Source of the DNA: Symbiodinium natans
Taxonomy: Eukaryota; Sar; Dinophyceae; Suessiales; Symbiodiniaceae
Assembly: GCA_905221605.1 (NCBI GenBank)
Contig: CAJNDS010001591.1
Location: 712,040-757,039 of the forward strand
DNA: 45,000 nt
Reading direction: 5' to 3'
This document shows positions 10,973-22,040 of this stretch, piece after piece. A program made the position numbers and the translations under genes. The notes below the pieces were generated by a model that was not told where the DNA came from, ran no database searches, and was given only the letters and a program-made list of their open reading frames with translations. Each line of letters starts with the position of its first letter. Position 1 is the first letter of the stretch.

Positions 10973-12581
10973 TCATTTGGCCTTGGCCTTCCAGCGTGCC
11001 TTGCCCTTGTAGCCCGGAGCGGTGTCGACATCGGCCTCGCCTCCTCCGGTCGCAGGTGGACGATTGCCCGTGTCCCTGGAGGTCCGAAGCCTGTTCTCGA
11101 GGTAATCGAGGTCTTTTAGATATGCTAAATTCGCGGCAGCCCACGAAGGTTTTGCCAGTTTGGCAAAGGGTCGTAGTGAACGCGCACGCTGCTGGCGCCC
11201 GAACATGTTCCACATCGGCTCGGGGTAGCCTGCAAAAAGCCAAGCTACAGTCGGGCGGCCACCGTCCAACACCCACTGTTCCACAGCCATCATGCCTTTG
11301 GCACAAAATGCCTCGAGGTGAACGTTGCGAGCCAGACGAGCCTCCTGCCACCCGTGAGCTAAAAATGTGGCGAAATAAGCTAAGGATCTGTGGTCGCTGA
11401 CGGCCATCCGCTTCTCGAGGAACTCCCGCATTAAGCCAGGCGGGATGCTCGCATCGGCCGTCTCCAGACCAAGCTCCTGGCAAGCCGCCAGTCGTATGGC
11501 TCGAGCCACCTCCTCGTGATTCTCCAGCTTCAGGTACGCCTCCCTGGCGTTGTGCCCCTTCACGCCGGCCCCTGAGGAGCTGGCGCTTTCGTTGGCCGAG
11601 GCGCCTTGGAGGGCGGCGGTGATCGCATCCACCGAGGCAGGAGCTGCTGCATCATGCAAGCCTGGTTGGCCAAAAGCAGGTGTAAGGGGTCCGAGCTCTG
11701 CGCGGCAATCTGTTCCAGCTCTGCATCCAGGTCTCCCGCGCCGGCAGCCTCGTCTGCCAACGCATCGGCCCCCGTGGTTCGCACAGGTAGAGGAGCAGTC
11801 TCTGGCTTTCCCAGTCGTCCCGCAGCAGGCCCTGCAAGCTGGCGAAGGGTAGCCCATTCCTCGGCGGTCAGACTTCCAGGAGCACTCTGGAACATCCGGC
11901 GTGGCAGAGGACTTGCAGATGCACGAGGCTCCACCTGAGGAGAACCAAGAAAGTTGCGAGGCGGGGCCGCCACCGCTGCAGCTTCCAGTTCGGCAACGCG
12001 GGCGCGAAGGGCAAGTAGCTCGGCTTGCTCCGCGCCAGGTTGCGGTTCCGCGGCCGCAGCGGCGGGCTCCAGCTCCTCTTCGGCCTCTTCGGCAGTGAAG
12101 TACTCCTGCATGGGGTCGTCGGCGTCGGCCTCGGCGACCCACAAACCCAAGGCCTCTAGAGCAGAATGCCATTCCGGTCTCGCCACTGTGCCATGCATCT
12201 CCAAGCCCACCACGTGCCCAGCAGTCAAGCGAACGCCACCGGCCCTTCGGAAGGACCCCAAGGCAGACCAAGGCAGGTCGGCCAACACGACGGGCCCGTG
12301 CCCCAGAGCAGGGCTTCGCGCTCGCAAAGAACCACAGAAACAGCACCAGTCTCGTCCACGATGCCATTCAAGGCAGCCAGTACGCCCTCGTCCGAGGGAG
12401 CCACGATGCTGAAACCTCCACTTCTCGCACGCAGCAGGAAAGTGATGGCCCGCCAGTCTTCTTCGCCTCCAGTCAGTAGCAGAGAAGGTAGAACATGCCG
12501 CCCAGATTGCGAAGCCCCGGCGAGCAGGGAGCGGACATCCTGCTCGCCCAGGACCCTCTGATTCACAACTCCGGCGGCCAT
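10973..12581 (-). pseudogene. Gag-like region of the element, frameshifted
   Basis: The protein is spread over three frames. 12581 to about 12300 includes a WRAITFLLRAR and VLCEREALLWG stretch. About 12300 to 11640 includes an acidic EEAEEELEP linker, a coiled-coil-like heptad (ELLALRARVAELEAA) and Pro-rich segments. About 11640 to 10973 includes helical blocks (EEVARAIRLAACQELGLE, then FLEKRMAVSDHRSLAYFATF) and a Lys-rich C-terminus. At least two indels, near 12300 and 11630, are needed to join them. A structural/nucleoprotein role is inferred from position, composition and coiled coil only. Confidence 0.5.
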
Positions 12582-13433
12582 GCCAGGAACCTGTGCGAGG
12601 CAGACTCACGGCAGAGGCGTGAGCCGTCCTGACCAGCGATCTCGCGGTAGTAGGTGGCCAAATTCTGGGTGACGAAGCCAGCTGGATGTCTAGAGCAGAA
12701 AGCGCAGATGTAGAAGCGGTTCCGCAGATCCGGCAGCGAAGGTGAAGCTGGAGGCACTGCACGCAGACTCGGCCACTGCTAAGGCGCCAATGCCAGCTCT
12801 GAAAGCCTGCCCGACTTGAGCGCGGCTCGTCCAGTCACCAGGTGTGCCCAAGCCTCGAGCGAGATGGTCCTGAGACGGGAAGCCAATGGCACTCAGATCC
12901 GTTGGAGTGTCAAGGTCCAGAATGTAGGCCCAGCGCTCCAGATGGGCCCGCGGCCCGGTAAGGGGTACTCCGGCACGAGGAGACTCGGTCACGACCAAGA
13001 AACTCGCGGTGCTGTCTCCAGCGATGCCAGGCGAAGTCCGTCCAGCCGAGCCACCAGCTGAGTGCGCAAGCGTATCCTGGTACGGCCTCGAGGGACTGTA
13101 CCTCACTCGAACAGACAAGCCTGCCAGCTGCAAAGTGATTCTTGAAACAGGTCAATCAGCGTACTCGCGCAACCGCCGAACTTGGTCCGGCCTCCCTGTC
13201 CACCAGCCTGGCGTACGACCAGGTGCAGGCCCAGTCAGCCAGAGGCCAAGGAGCCTGAGAATTCGTCCCAGGCAGTGTCGCAGCTCGGCAGAGAGCACTA
13301 AAGAGGTGCCAAAGATGCCACAGCAGCAGCCCAAGAGGAAGCAGCAGACAGCCAGGAGGAGGAGCAATGAGAGGCCCCAACCAGAGCTATGGCTGGCGTA
13401 CGACCAAAGGCGGAGTTCCTGGAGCAAGGGCTG
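12563..13433 (-). other. 5' part of the element, fragmentary coding sequence
   Basis: Short minus-strand frames include one with a CxxC-type motif (RFYICAFCSRH) near 12700 and a second around 12690-13133. I cannot join them into one protein. The A1 repeat bounds this region at 13434. Confidence 0.35.
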
Positions 13434-13490
13434 GCCGAAAGATCTGAGGCAAATCGCGGTAAGCGGCCTCACTTCATGTGCTAGGCTGCA
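13434..13490 (-). repeat. Split direct repeat A1 (5' terminal)
   Basis: 57 bp matching 9233-9289. Its outer end meets AACCCTAAACCCC at 13491, in phase with the telomeric flank on the other side. Confidence 0.85.
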
Positions 13491-13613
13491 AACCCTAAAC
13501 CCCAAACCCCAAACCCTCTTAGAGTGGCCAGGCAGCCCACGGCAATGGCGAAGTCAAAGGCCACGGGCATCACAACCTCGGTCTCATGATGAAGCAGGAA
13601 ATGCGGTTGAGGG

Positions 13614-13740
13614 TCGAGGGTTTAGGGTCTAGGGTCTAGGGTTTAGGGTTTAGGGTTTAGGGTTTAGGGTTTAGGGTTTAGGGTTTAGGGTTTAGGGTTT
13701 AGGGTTTAGGGTTTAGGGTTTAGGGTTTAGGGTTTAGGGC
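13614..13740. repeat. TTTAGGG tract
   Basis: About 17 heptamers. The unique stretch 13741-13967 beyond it has no supported gene. Confidence 0.95.
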
Positions 13741-13967
13741 ACACGCTACCACGACAACTCCGGTGTATCTTGGGGCTTTAAACGCATACACTTTCATGCA
13801 GAAGTCGCTCACGGCAGACGCGGCAAAGCATCAGGAATTGCAAGACTTCTGCAGGCTGGAGTGGCGGAAGAGGCCGCAAACGTACACACCCACATCCAGA
13901 CAAAGATGGCCTCGACAGCGGACAAGGCAGAGAAGTGAGTCGCACATTAAAGGCTCCGGTTCACCCC

Positions 13968-14312
13968 TCAACCCTACCCTAAACCCTAAACCCTAGACAC
14001 TAAACCCTAAACCCTAAACCCTCCTCTGTGTGGATGGGCCTGGGACAAGGCGCCAGAGGGTGGCGCCAAGGCCGGACGCACCAGGCCGGGGGCCACCAGG
14101 ACCTCCTGGCGAGAGGGTTCATGGGGGGTGCCCCCCATTGTGGGGTTTAGGGTTTAGGGTTTAGGGTTTAGGGTTTAGGGTTTAGGGTTTAGGGTTTAGG
14201 GTTTAGGGTTGAGGGTTTAGGGTTTAGGGTTTAGGGTTTAGGGTTTAGGGTTTAGGGTTTAGGGTTTAGGGTTTAGGGTTTAGGGTTTAGGGTTTAGGGT
14301 TCGGCGCGAAAC
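13968..14312. repeat. Opposed telomeric blocks
   Basis: CCCTAAA at 13968-14022 and TTTAGGG at 14141-14312 (about 24 heptamers), separated by about 120 bp of GC-rich unique sequence. Confidence 0.93.
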
Positions 14313-14570
14313 TCAAGACACCCCCAGCTCTTGGTAAAGAATTTGGGGCGGTTGTTCCCCTGCAACCAGGACCCCAAATTCCCCAAAATCCCTGAACTCC
14401 CTGAATTCCCCCAAATTCCCTAAATTCCCCCAATTCCCTAAAGTCCCTTTTCCTGAGCACGAAAGACAAATTTGGGGCATTGTTTTGCTCCTGGAGGAGG
14501 ATGACGAAGACCACCAGCAGCACCCCGGAGCCTGGCTTGGAAGCCGTCTCCGGAACGAATTGGTTGCAAC

Positions 14571-14706
14571 TGGTTTAGGGATTAGGGTTTAGGGTTTAGG
14601 GTTTAGGGTTAGGGTTTCGGGATGAGGGTTTAGGGTTTAGGGTGTAGGGTTTAGGGTGTAGGGTCTAGGGTTTCTGGTATGTTTACGTTGGGGTTTAGGG
14701 TTTAGA
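14571..14706. repeat. Degenerate TTTAGGG block
   Basis: Imperfect heptamers, including TGTAGGG and TCTAGGG. The spacer 14313-14570 contains an irregular CCCCAAATTCCCTAAATTCCC run (about 14370-14445). Confidence 0.8.
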
Positions 14707-15114
14707 GCTGAACATCAAGTACTTCAGTCTCCGGATCTCGCAAGCTGAAAAGCAGACCCAGACAGTGTCACTGTGGGACAGTGTTGACTCTACTCTTCTG
14801 ATGCTTCGTTTTGGTGTGCAGCCGTAGATCTCCCCACCCCGTTCGGGGGCTTGAATTAGCAAAGGACTCCGTCGTCAACATATGGGTGCCCCTGGTACAC
14901 GACCAAAACCCCCTAAAATACGATCATCCCCAACAAAAAGCGATCATCGTCGGAACCCAAGTAAACGGGTTGCAGACCCTCATTTGGGAAACCCCGGTGC
15001 TTGCAACCCGAGCAGCACAGCCATGCAGGCAGGGGGACCGTGGTCTCGGCGACCGCCTTTGCAAAGACAGCAAAAACCCCTATACATCCCTACCAGCACA
15101 ATCCTGCACATTGA

Positions 15115-15250
15115 CGGACAAGCTTGCGAAAACTTGCGAAAGACACTGCATGCTGCTTCATGTGCTCAAGGCAATGCAGGCTCCGGGCCCAACTCGCCTG
15201 CACTAGGGCCACCAGGGTCCGCTGCTCCTGCGTGGTGTTCCCAGCACCTT
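15115..15250 (-). CDS. Possible single exon, unknown protein
   Basis: A minus-strand frame of about 45 codons reads like folded protein: NTTQEQRTLVALVQASW, then a helical stretch with HCLEHMKQHA and SFRKLVRQCAG. It lies between a possible AG acceptor (near 15258) and a possible GT donor (near 15113). I do not recognise the family. Surrounding frames and both flanks are telomeric or non-coding, so this could be a lone exon, a relic or chance. Confidence 0.3.
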
Positions 15251-15302
15251 CATTGGAAGAGGCCAAAGTCGCAAAACTCGGCCGCTGGGTTGGAGAACAC
15301 GT

Positions 15303-15745
15303 CCCTAAAACCTAAAACCCTAAACCCTAAACCCTAAACCCTAAACCCTAAACCCTAAACCCTAAACCCTAAACCCTAAACCCTAAACCCTAAGGGATGC
15401 TAGGGGCCAGGCCTTGGAGGTGCACAGGCTCGGAGACCAGCACGAGGCTTTTCTGCAGGAAAACCGCCTGCCCACCGGCAGCTCAGAAGCTGTCACACGC
15501 GGCGGGAGAAAGATGTCCAATGACTCTCCAATCAGGGTCCCCTAAACCCTAAACCCTAAACCCTAAACCCTAAACCCTAAACCCTAAATCCAGCTCCACA
15601 TGATCTTTGCCCGCTCAAGTCGCGCGAATCGACTCGCCGGTTCTTGCTGGAGCCCTTAACTTATCTAAACCCTAAACCCTAAACCCTAAACCCTAAACCC
15701 TAAACCCTAAACCCTAAACCCAAAACCCTAAACCCTAAACCCTGT
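15303..15745. repeat. Three CCCTAAA islands
   Basis: Blocks at 15303-15391, 15540-15590 and 15664-15743, each separated by 70-150 bp of unrelated unique sequence. Confidence 0.93.
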
Positions 15746-16009
15746 ATTCAAAGTGTTCCTACTCCCATGCTCCTCGTCATCGACCTCGCAGGTGCTGTCC
15801 TGACAAGTGCTGCACTTCCCCGTATGGTTTTCAAGGGAATCTGGGCCGCAGGTGCACCGCGGTACTTCTCCTAAGGCCTTCCCCGGTTTGGGCTTTAGGG
15901 TTTGGGGCTTCGGGCATCGGGTTGAGGGTTGAGTGTTGAGGGGTTTAGTGTTCAGGGTTTAGGGTTTAAGGCTTCATCGATGGTGCCATGCACCCCGTTG
16001 TCTCAGCCT

Positions 16010-16076
16010 AGTGAGACACGGCCTCGGGGTGCGCCGAGCCGACTGCTAGCAGCAGAAGACAAGGCAGCCATCGCAT
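16010..16076 (-). CDS. Possible first exon with signal-peptide-like start
   Basis: A minus-strand ATG at 16076 begins MRWLPCLLLLAVGSAHPE, a short basic/hydrophobic leader with an Ala-x-Ala-like region. A GC donor could follow the Glu codon near 16022. If real, it would be the first coding exon of a secreted or plastid-targeted protein, but no downstream exon was identified and the opposite strand is also open. Confidence 0.25.
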
Positions 16077-17889
16077 GGTCCTTAAAAGCCGATGAGCGTT
16101 GCACAGAGGCGTGCCTATGCCTTGAGCTGGTTTCACAAGCCCTACACGCCCCAACTGCACTGAATGAATCACATCTGGCTGCGAACAATCTCCTGATGGG
16201 CATTCCAAGCCAAGGCTTCAGGCGAAGCCCCGTCTGAGCACATAAAGCACGTAGGCACCTTCTTTCGCCACTACGAACTTTCGGGCGAAGCCTCGCGACC
16301 CCGCCTTCCAATCCCCCGAGCCACCCAACGAAAGCCCCCTCTGGTTCGCGCATGCTCCCTCAACCAACATGCCCATCAGAGACAAATCACCCGAGGGTGT
16401 GGCAAACGATCCAGCTGTTGGCGAATGCTGCCAGCGGGCCATCATGCACATACCGAAGACACCCACATTTGTACAACGACCTGCTGGGCTAAGGATCTTC
16501 TTGTGACTGTCATGAACTGTTATGGTCCAGAAATTTGAGCATTAACCACTACATCGCCACGGGCACGGTTCAGTTGGATAGTGCCCCCACAGAGGGCACT
16601 TAAGCCACACATTGGGCCGGTACTTGTTACGAGCTGACACCAAAGACCAGTCACTCGACGTCAGAAAGTACTTTGAGGGATCAAGACTCGGAACAGCAAG
16701 CCGGCTATTTGCAGAGTGGCCCCGTGCAGAATGAATAGAGACCAGGCGCCTACTGCCAAAGCAACCAAGACAGCTAACGGAGAACGGAGGGCACACCTCT
16801 GAATTCTACGGCTTCGCCGTGCAAGATGAATGCCAGCAGCGGCAGCCACAACCTGCCAAGCACGTTCCCCTGCTCTCCCCGCCACGTCACTCCCACAAGA
16901 ATGCCATGCCGACGCAGCTCAACATAACCTCTGCCCACCCCGGCCTCCAGGCTGGGAAAGGTAATGGCATCGTGCAAAAAGGAGCCCATCAGCGCATCGA
17001 ATTCAATGAATCTCTGCACGTCGAAGCTTTGAGGCTAACATGCGAGACGATGTGAACCTGACCTTCATGCACATTCCGACCCGCACAGTACAAACAGTTG
17101 CTTGCAGAGCAACTACAGGCGGCCAGCCTATGAACGAAGTTCAGCTTCACGATGTTCACTACACATGTTCATGTCATGAATCTTGCTTGGACACAGGGGA
17201 AGCGAATAGAAAGAAAAAACCAACCCCAACATTGGCCACCATGCCTTCGGGGCAGGTCCTTAAGGGCCTTGGGATACAAAGATGTACAAAGGTCGGGCTT
17301 AGCGCTTTTGGAGTGCGAAACGCAACCTCACGCAAAAATCATCAAATCATCAGAGGTTGCAACACGCCGGGCACGTTGGCAGCCGGCCTTGGTGTAAACG
17401 CGCGGCTTCAGTTCGTTCGCTTCTTCCGTGCGGAGGGGGGGGGGGGCTGTAGGTCTCAAGGTTTTCGGTGGAAAAAAAGCCCCCAAAACCCTAAGCTGGA
17501 ACAGAAAATCCCTCAAAAAGCTGAAGTCCTGAACCCCCAAGAAGACAACATCTCCCACGAGCTCGTCTACCGAGCCGCGCATCCGAGCCTTGGGCGGCCT
17601 TCGCCTGCAAAACGAAGGATGGTTTGGGAGGTTCGCACGTTTAGAGTTTGGGTTTAGGGTTTAGGGTAGAGGCATAATGATGCATTGTGACGCATACGTA
17701 GGAGGCCTCGGGGCAACAAAGGCGGGGTCTGAAAAGTCACGGCTCAGCTGAGCCATTGCATTCACTTTGGCGTCAAGTGCAGACAACAGAGACGCGCTGA
17801 CATGACTAGATACAGTAGTGATTCGGGTGGAGCCTGGGAAAAGTCACGCCATGGCTGGTCCTGTGCCATTACGACGAGTCATTGCCCCC
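16077..17889. other. Unique spacer without a supported gene
   Basis: Open frames occur on both strands up to about 200 codons (17040-17657 plus), but none shows a motif or biased composition. A G-run lies at about 17430-17440, and a single TTTAGGG cluster at 17655-17668 marks the end. Confidence 0.4.
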
Positions 17890-20341
17890 TCCCCGCCCCC
17901 CCCGGGCTGCAACGAGCCTTGTAGCGCTTGAGGCGGCGAACCGAACCAGATACCTAGCACCACCAGTGAAGGTCTGGAATCCTAAACTCCCAAGCTTCAC
18001 TGTCCCCCCCGGCTGCAACGAGCCTTGTAGCACTTGATGTTGAAGGAGGACTTTGTCCTTCATTCCTCAACAGCAGGACTCTCGAAGGATCGCTTGACGC
18101 TAGCTGCCGCTAGCTGGACACGGGAGAGGCGGCGAACCGAACCAAATACCTAGCACCACCAGTGAAGGTCTGAAAATCCTAAACTCCCAAGCTTCACTGT
18201 CCCTCCCGGCTGCAACGAGCCTTGTAGCACTTGATGTTGAAGGAGGACTTTGTCCTTCAATTCCTCAACAACAGGACTCTCGAAGGATCGCTTGACGCTA
18301 GCTGCCGCTGGCTGGACACGGGAGAGGCGGCGAACCGAACCAGATACCTAGCACCACCAGTGAAGGTCTGAAATCCTAAACTCCCAAGCTTCACTGTCCC
18401 CTTCATTCCTCAACAGCAGGACTCTCGAAGGATCGCTTGACGCTAGCTGCCGCTAGCTGGACACGGGAGAGGCGGCGAACCGAACCAGATACCTAGCACC
18501 ACCAGTGAAGGTCTGGAATCCTAAACTCCCAAGCTTCACTGTCCCCCCCGGCTGCAACGAGCCTTGTAGCACTTGATGTTGAAGGAGGACTTTGTCCTTC
18601 ATTCCTCAACAGCAGGACTCTCGAAGGATCGCTTGACGCTAGCTGCCGCTAGCTGGACACGGGAGAGGCGGCGAACCGAACCAAATACCTAGCACCACCA
18701 GTGAAGGTCTGAAAATCCTAAACTCCCAAGCTTCACTGTCCCTCCCGGCTGCAACGAGCCTTGTAGCACTTGATGTTGAAGGAGGACTTTGTCCTTCAAT
18801 TCCTCAACAACAGGACTCTCGAAGGATCGCTTGACGCTAGCTGCCGCTGGCTGGACACGGGAGAGGCGGCGAACCGAACCAGATACCTAGCACCACCAGT
18901 GAAGGTCTGAAATCCTAAACTCCCAAGCTTCACTGTCCCCTTCATTCCTCAACAGCAGGACTCTCGAAGGATCGCTTGACGCTAGCTGCCGCTAGCTGGA
19001 CACGGGAGAGGCGGCGAACCGAACCAGATACCTAGCACCACCAGTGAAGGTCTGGAATCCTAAACTCCCAAGACTTGTAGCCCTTGATGTTGAAGGAGGA
19101 CTTTGTCCTTCATTCCTCAACAACAGGACTCTCGAAGGATCGCTTGACGCTAGCTGCCGCTAGCTGGACACGGGAAAGGCGGCGAACCGAACCAGATACC
19201 TAGCACCACCAGTGAAGGTCTGGAATCCTAAACTCCCAAGCTTCACTGTCCCCCCCGGCTGCAACGAGCCTTGTAGCACTTGATGTTGAAGGAGGACTTT
19301 GTCCTTCAATTCCTCAACAGCAGGACTCTCGAAGGATCGCTTGACGCTAGCTGCCGCTAGCTGGACACGGGAGAGGCGGCGAACCGAACCAGATACCTAG
19401 CACCACCAGTGAAGGTCTGGAATCCTAAACTCCCAAGCTTCACTGTCCCCCCCGGCTGCAACGAGCCTTGTAGCACTTGATGTTGAAGGAGGACTTTGTC
19501 CTTGAATTCCTCAACAGCAGGACTCTCGAAGGATCGCTTGACGCTAGCTGCCGCTAGCTGGACACGGGAGAGGCGGCGAACCGAACCAGATACCTAGCAC
19601 CACCAGTGAAGGTCTGAAATCCTAAACTCCCACGCTTCACTGTCCCCCCCGGCTGCAACGAGCCTGGTAGCACTTGATGTTGAAGGAGGACTTTGTCCTT
19701 CAATTCCTCAACAGCAGGACTCTCGAAGGATCGCTTGACGCTAGCTGCCGCTAGCTGGACACGGGAAAGGCGGCGAACCGAACCAGATACCTAGCACCAC
19801 CAGTGAAGGTCTGAAATCCTAAACTCCCAAGCTTCACTGTCCCCCCCGGCTGCAACGAGCCTTGTAGCACTTGATGTTGAAGGAAGACTTTGTCCTTCAT
19901 TCCTCAACAACAGGACTCTCGAAGGATCGCTTGACGCTAGCTGCCGCTAGCTGGGCACGGGAGAGGCGGCGAACCGAACCAGATACCTAGCACCACCAGT
20001 GAAGGTCTGAAATCCTAAACTCCCACGCTTCACTGTCCCCCCCGGCTGCAACGAGCCTGGTAGCACTTGATGTTGAAGGAGGACTTTGTCCTTCAATTCC
20101 TCAACAGCAGGACTCTCGAAGGATCGCTTGACGCTAGCTGCCGCTAGCTGGACACGGGAGAGGCGGCGAACCGAACCAGATACCTAGCACCACCAGTGAA
20201 GGTCTGAAATCCTAAACTCCCAAGCTTCACTGTCCCCCCCGGCTGCAACGAGCCTTGTAGCACTTGATGTTGAAGGAAGACTTTGTCCTTCATTCCTCAA
20301 CAACAGGACTCTCGAAGGATCGCTTGACGCTAGCTGCCGCT
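17890..20341. repeat. Satellite array, ~197-bp monomer with higher-order repeats
   Basis: The motif AGGCGGCGAACCGAACCA recurs at about 17931, 18127, 18325, 18470, 18666, 18864, 19009, 19177, 19374, 19571, 19768, 19964 and 20161. Most spacings are 196-198 bp, with shortened monomers of 145 bp (twice) and 168 bp. Each monomer carries GCTAGCTGCCGCTAGC, which contains two copies of the palindrome GCTAGC, and a GAAGGAGGACTTTGTCCTTC hairpin-like motif. No long frame is conserved, and I found no spliced-leader, 5S or U6 signature, so I treat it as non-coding satellite. Confidence 0.93.
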
Positions 20342-21160
20342 AACGGCAAGCGCCAGGGGGGTCGTTCCCACATTTCGGAAGCTTGATTGCCTTTTGGGCG
20401 TTTTTTCGGAGGATTTCGGAACGGGAATGCTGCTCAGTGTGGAACTGGTGGGAAGGACCCCGAATTCTCTTCAAATCGTACAGCCGTACAGGTCGGAAGG
20501 CGCAGTGTCTTCCAAGTGTTGAACTTCCTTTTGCCTAGCTCTGAAAGAAGGGTTTAGGGGGTTTAGGGTTTAGGGTTTAGGGTTTTGGGTTTTGGGTTTT
20601 GGGTTTAGGGTTTATGTTCTGCATTGGAAAACACAGCCCGCGCACATTGCTCTCTAGAAAAAACACATCTGGCTCTAAGAAAGGCTTGCGCCGCACACTC
20701 TACGACTCTGCGGCCACATCAGCGTGCAGTCGTCCAGTGCACCTGTCGGAGACTGGGTCTGAACGCATGGAACCAGCCCAATGCCGGCTAATTCTCCTCG
20801 CCCCCCGGCCGAGACGCGTCTGGAACAAGCAAACCAAACTCCGCTAACTTTCCCCTCATTCCCAACCCTTTCCCCCACACCCCAGAAGGCGCACACCTTG
20901 CCTTCACTCCTCCCCTGCGGGAGCCGGCAAGTCGAGGGCCTGGCATGGCTTAGGGCTTAGGAGGTCGGGTTTCGTCAGCTTCGGGCTTGGGGTTGCTCGG
21001 AGCTTTTCCTAAACAGCCAAATTTCGTGCTTGGGGTGAGCCCCTTACGCCTGCGACCCCGAATCTTGCCAAAACCTATATCCTCAACCCGAAACCTTAAA
21101 CCCTAAACTCAGCCCCGAAACCCTAAACCCCAAACCCCAAACCCCCTCTTCCTACATGTA
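20342..21160. other. Spacer with small telomeric islands
   Basis: TTTAGGG/TTTTGGG at 20549-20613 and degenerate CCCTAAA at about 21085-21146. A TA microsatellite begins at 21166. No gene is supported. Confidence 0.5.
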
Positions 21161-21740
21161 TGTATATATATATATATATATATACACATGTTTTCTTTAT
21201 TTAAACCTTGCATCCGCGGTATTGTGGTGCCTAGATGGGCTCGATGGACACAGGAATGTCTGTAACAAAATGGCGGTTTTTCGTCTTCACATAGGCTCGA
21301 TGGACACAGACACGTCCGTAACAAAACAGCGCTTCTTTGCCAAAAAAATGCCCGTAACAAAATGGCACGGTTTCTTTTCGAAGTAGACCCGACGGACACG
21401 GAATGTCCCTAACAACATCTCGCTTTTTCTTCTTCTCACAGGCTCGATGGACACAGAAAGGTCCCCAACAAAATAGCACGTCTTTTTGCATGGCCGCGTC
21501 GAGTCTTGCAAAAAGTGCCCGTAACAAACTGGCGCGTTTTCTTCTCGAAGTAGGCTCGATGGACACAGGAATGTCCGTAACAAAATGGCGGTTATTCGTC
21601 TTCACATGGGCTCGATGGACACAGAAATGTGCCTAACAAAATTGCGTTTTCTGCCAAAACATGCCCGTAACACAATGGCGCGTTTTCTTCTCGAAGTAGA
21701 CTCGATGGACACAGGATTGTCTGTATCAAAATGCTACACA
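21160..21740. repeat. Degenerate short tandem family (GGCTCGATGGACACAG motif)
   Basis: The motif TCGATGGACACAG followed by ATGTCCGTAACAAAATGG and a T-rich spacer recurs roughly every 60-130 bp (near 21240, 21300, 21441, 21550, 21612 and 21703), with diverged copies between. Minus-strand frames translate it as repeated FVTDIPVSIEP-like peptide, but stop codons and indels interrupt most copies. It is probably a non-coding tandem repeat. Confidence 0.75.
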
Positions 21741-22040
21741 AAGTGAAGATGGGATTCTCTGGGTGGGTGGGTACTTCTCAGTTACATGATAAAAATGGCT
21801 AGACCAGTGAAACTCGTACATGGGATGCTGAGCCCCAAACCGAAACCCTAAACCTTCAACCCCCAACTCAAAAAGCCCACACGCCCCTCACCTGCCTCGG
21901 TGGCAGCAGCTGGTGTGCCCTCCGGGGGCCCAAATACCTGCGCTTCGGAGGCTTCGCTTTCGGGTTCTCAGGGACGTCGGAAGGGCTTTTACAAAAAGAG
22001 GATTTTGGGGTTACAGCTTCAGGATCTCAATCTGCCCGGC

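Larger units (their letters stand above)
9044..13490 (-). mobile_element. Tyrosine-recombinase element with split direct repeats (Ngaro/PAT-like layout), decayed
   Basis: Read on the minus strand the element has the order A1 (13490-13434), ORFs, B1 (9456-9289), A2 (9289-9233), B2 (9211-9044). A copies are 57 bp and B copies 168 bp, and each pair appears identical. This A1-ORF-B1-A2-B2 arrangement is the hallmark of tyrosine-recombinase retrotransposons such as Ngaro, PAT and TATE. The flanks are CCCTA on the left and AACCCT on the right, which rejoin to an unbroken CCCTAAACCCT. Insertion was therefore into a telomeric heptamer tract without target duplication, as expected for a tyrosine recombinase. 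Coding parts are a Gag-like region and a tyrosine recombinase, broken by several frameshifts. No reverse transcriptase or RNase H region fits between them, so this copy is either a deletion derivative or a different class of element. Confidence 0.8.

Noticed and set aside
9461-12581. Intact recombinase and Gag genes
   Set aside because: The conserved protein runs through at least four frames, requiring several indels, and a catalytic Arg is changed.
17890-20341. CRISPR array or tandem RNA gene cluster
   Set aside because: The units are long (~197 bp) and contiguous without variable spacers. No 5S, U6 or tRNA signature was recognised.
21160-21740. Spliced-leader gene array
   Set aside because: Only GCCATTTTG is shared with the 22-nt dinoflagellate leader. 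The full leader sequence is absent on both strands.
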